Source: Candidatus Woesearchaeota archaeon (GTDB lineage Archaea; Nanobdellota; Nanobdellia; Woesearchaeales; JAHWHD01). Taken from it: a stretch of DNA of 5,236 bases. The notes below the pieces were generated by a model. The model was not told the DNA's origin. It ran no database searches and saw nothing but the letters and a program-made list of their open reading frames with translations. Where the stretch lies: assembly GCA_019323525.1 (NCBI GenBank), contig JAHWHD010000108.1, forward strand, positions 1 to 5,236, written 5' to 3'. Shown here piece after piece: positions 5,099-5,236 of this stretch (positions are counted from its first letter, which is position 1; every line of letters starts with the position of its first letter). The position numbers and the translations under genes are program-made.

Positions 5099-5117
5099 TA
5101 ATCGACCCCCTCGATTA
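5099..5117. repeat. Perfect 7-bp inverted repeat with a C5/G5 loop upstream of TFB
   Basis: TAATCGA and TCGATTA flank five C (five G on the TFB coding strand). It is the only GC-rich patch in the 183-bp gene-free region 5054-5236. If TFB is transcribed from the distal TATA tract near 5155, the repeat is a hairpin in the mRNA leader about 46-64 nt before the start codon. If the proximal tract near 5091 is used, it lies just upstream of the BRE and may be a protein-binding site. The sequence alone does not decide between these. Confidence 0.5.
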
Positions 5118-5145
5118 CATGTACTATTATACTGCATAATGATTA

Positions 5146-5165
5146 CGCTATATTTATATATTTAA
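5146..5165. promoter_or_regulatory. Strong TATA-like tract, direction ambiguous
   Basis: This near-palindromic A/T tract contains TATATTTATATATTTAA on the plus strand and TTAAATATATAAATATA on the minus strand. It could drive TFB leftward with a start near 5129, or a rightward gene beyond the window, or both. From here to 5236 no ATG-initiated rightward frame is seen; a frame from TTG 5195 stays open to the edge for only 14 codons, which is too little to call. Further TATA-like stretches lie at 5172-5183 and 5228-5236. Confidence 0.35.
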
Positions 5166-5236
5166 TCCACTCTTTATTTATAAAGATTTCGATTTTGCAG
5201 TCTCTATTTAATAACTTTTCGAAAGAATTTATAAAA

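Noticed and set aside
5195..5236. Possible start (TTG) of a rightward gene running off the right edge
   Set aside because: Only 14 codons are visible, with a weak start codon, no ribosome binding site and no well-spaced TATA box.

Overview
The window comes from an archaeon. The decisive evidence is a complete transcription factor B (TFB) gene with zinc ribbon, B-finger and two cyclin folds. It is backed by archaeal-style TATA boxes close to start codons, GGTGA/AGGTGG-type ribosome binding sites and U-rich termination tracts. The DNA is AT-rich by eye. Nothing here fixes the lineage; an uncultivated euryarchaeal or DPANN-type genome would fit, but that is a guess.

Layout, left to right. (1) The 3' end of a rightward gene for a cupredoxin-like domain (2-265), followed by a T-rich terminator. 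(2) A leftward B12-binding-fold radical SAM enzyme (301-1758). (3) A 78-bp divergent promoter region serving that enzyme and a rightward 96-residue membrane protein of unknown function (1837-2127). (4) A compact rightward operon (2220-3159): thioredoxin, a winged-helix regulator overlapping it by 4 nt, and a small DUF4405-type membrane protein with heme-ligand-like histidines. Its promoter carries a perfect 7-5-7 inverted repeat centred on the TATA box. (5) A leftward orphan protein of about 271 residues (3180-3995), convergent with the operon, whose only recognisable element is a weak HEAT-like C-terminal motif. (6) The leftward TFB gene (4124-5053). (7) A 183-bp AT-rich, gene-free right end holding a GC-rich hairpin and several TATA-like tracts.

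The most coherent functional unit is the thioredoxin / regulator / DUF4405 operon. I read it as a small thiol- or redox-linked module that its own second gene may regulate through the operator-like repeat. The role is inferred from gene content and promoter architecture. The radical SAM enzyme and the two orphan proteins have no assignable substrate or partner here. I see no mobile elements, CRISPR arrays, tRNAs or rRNAs.
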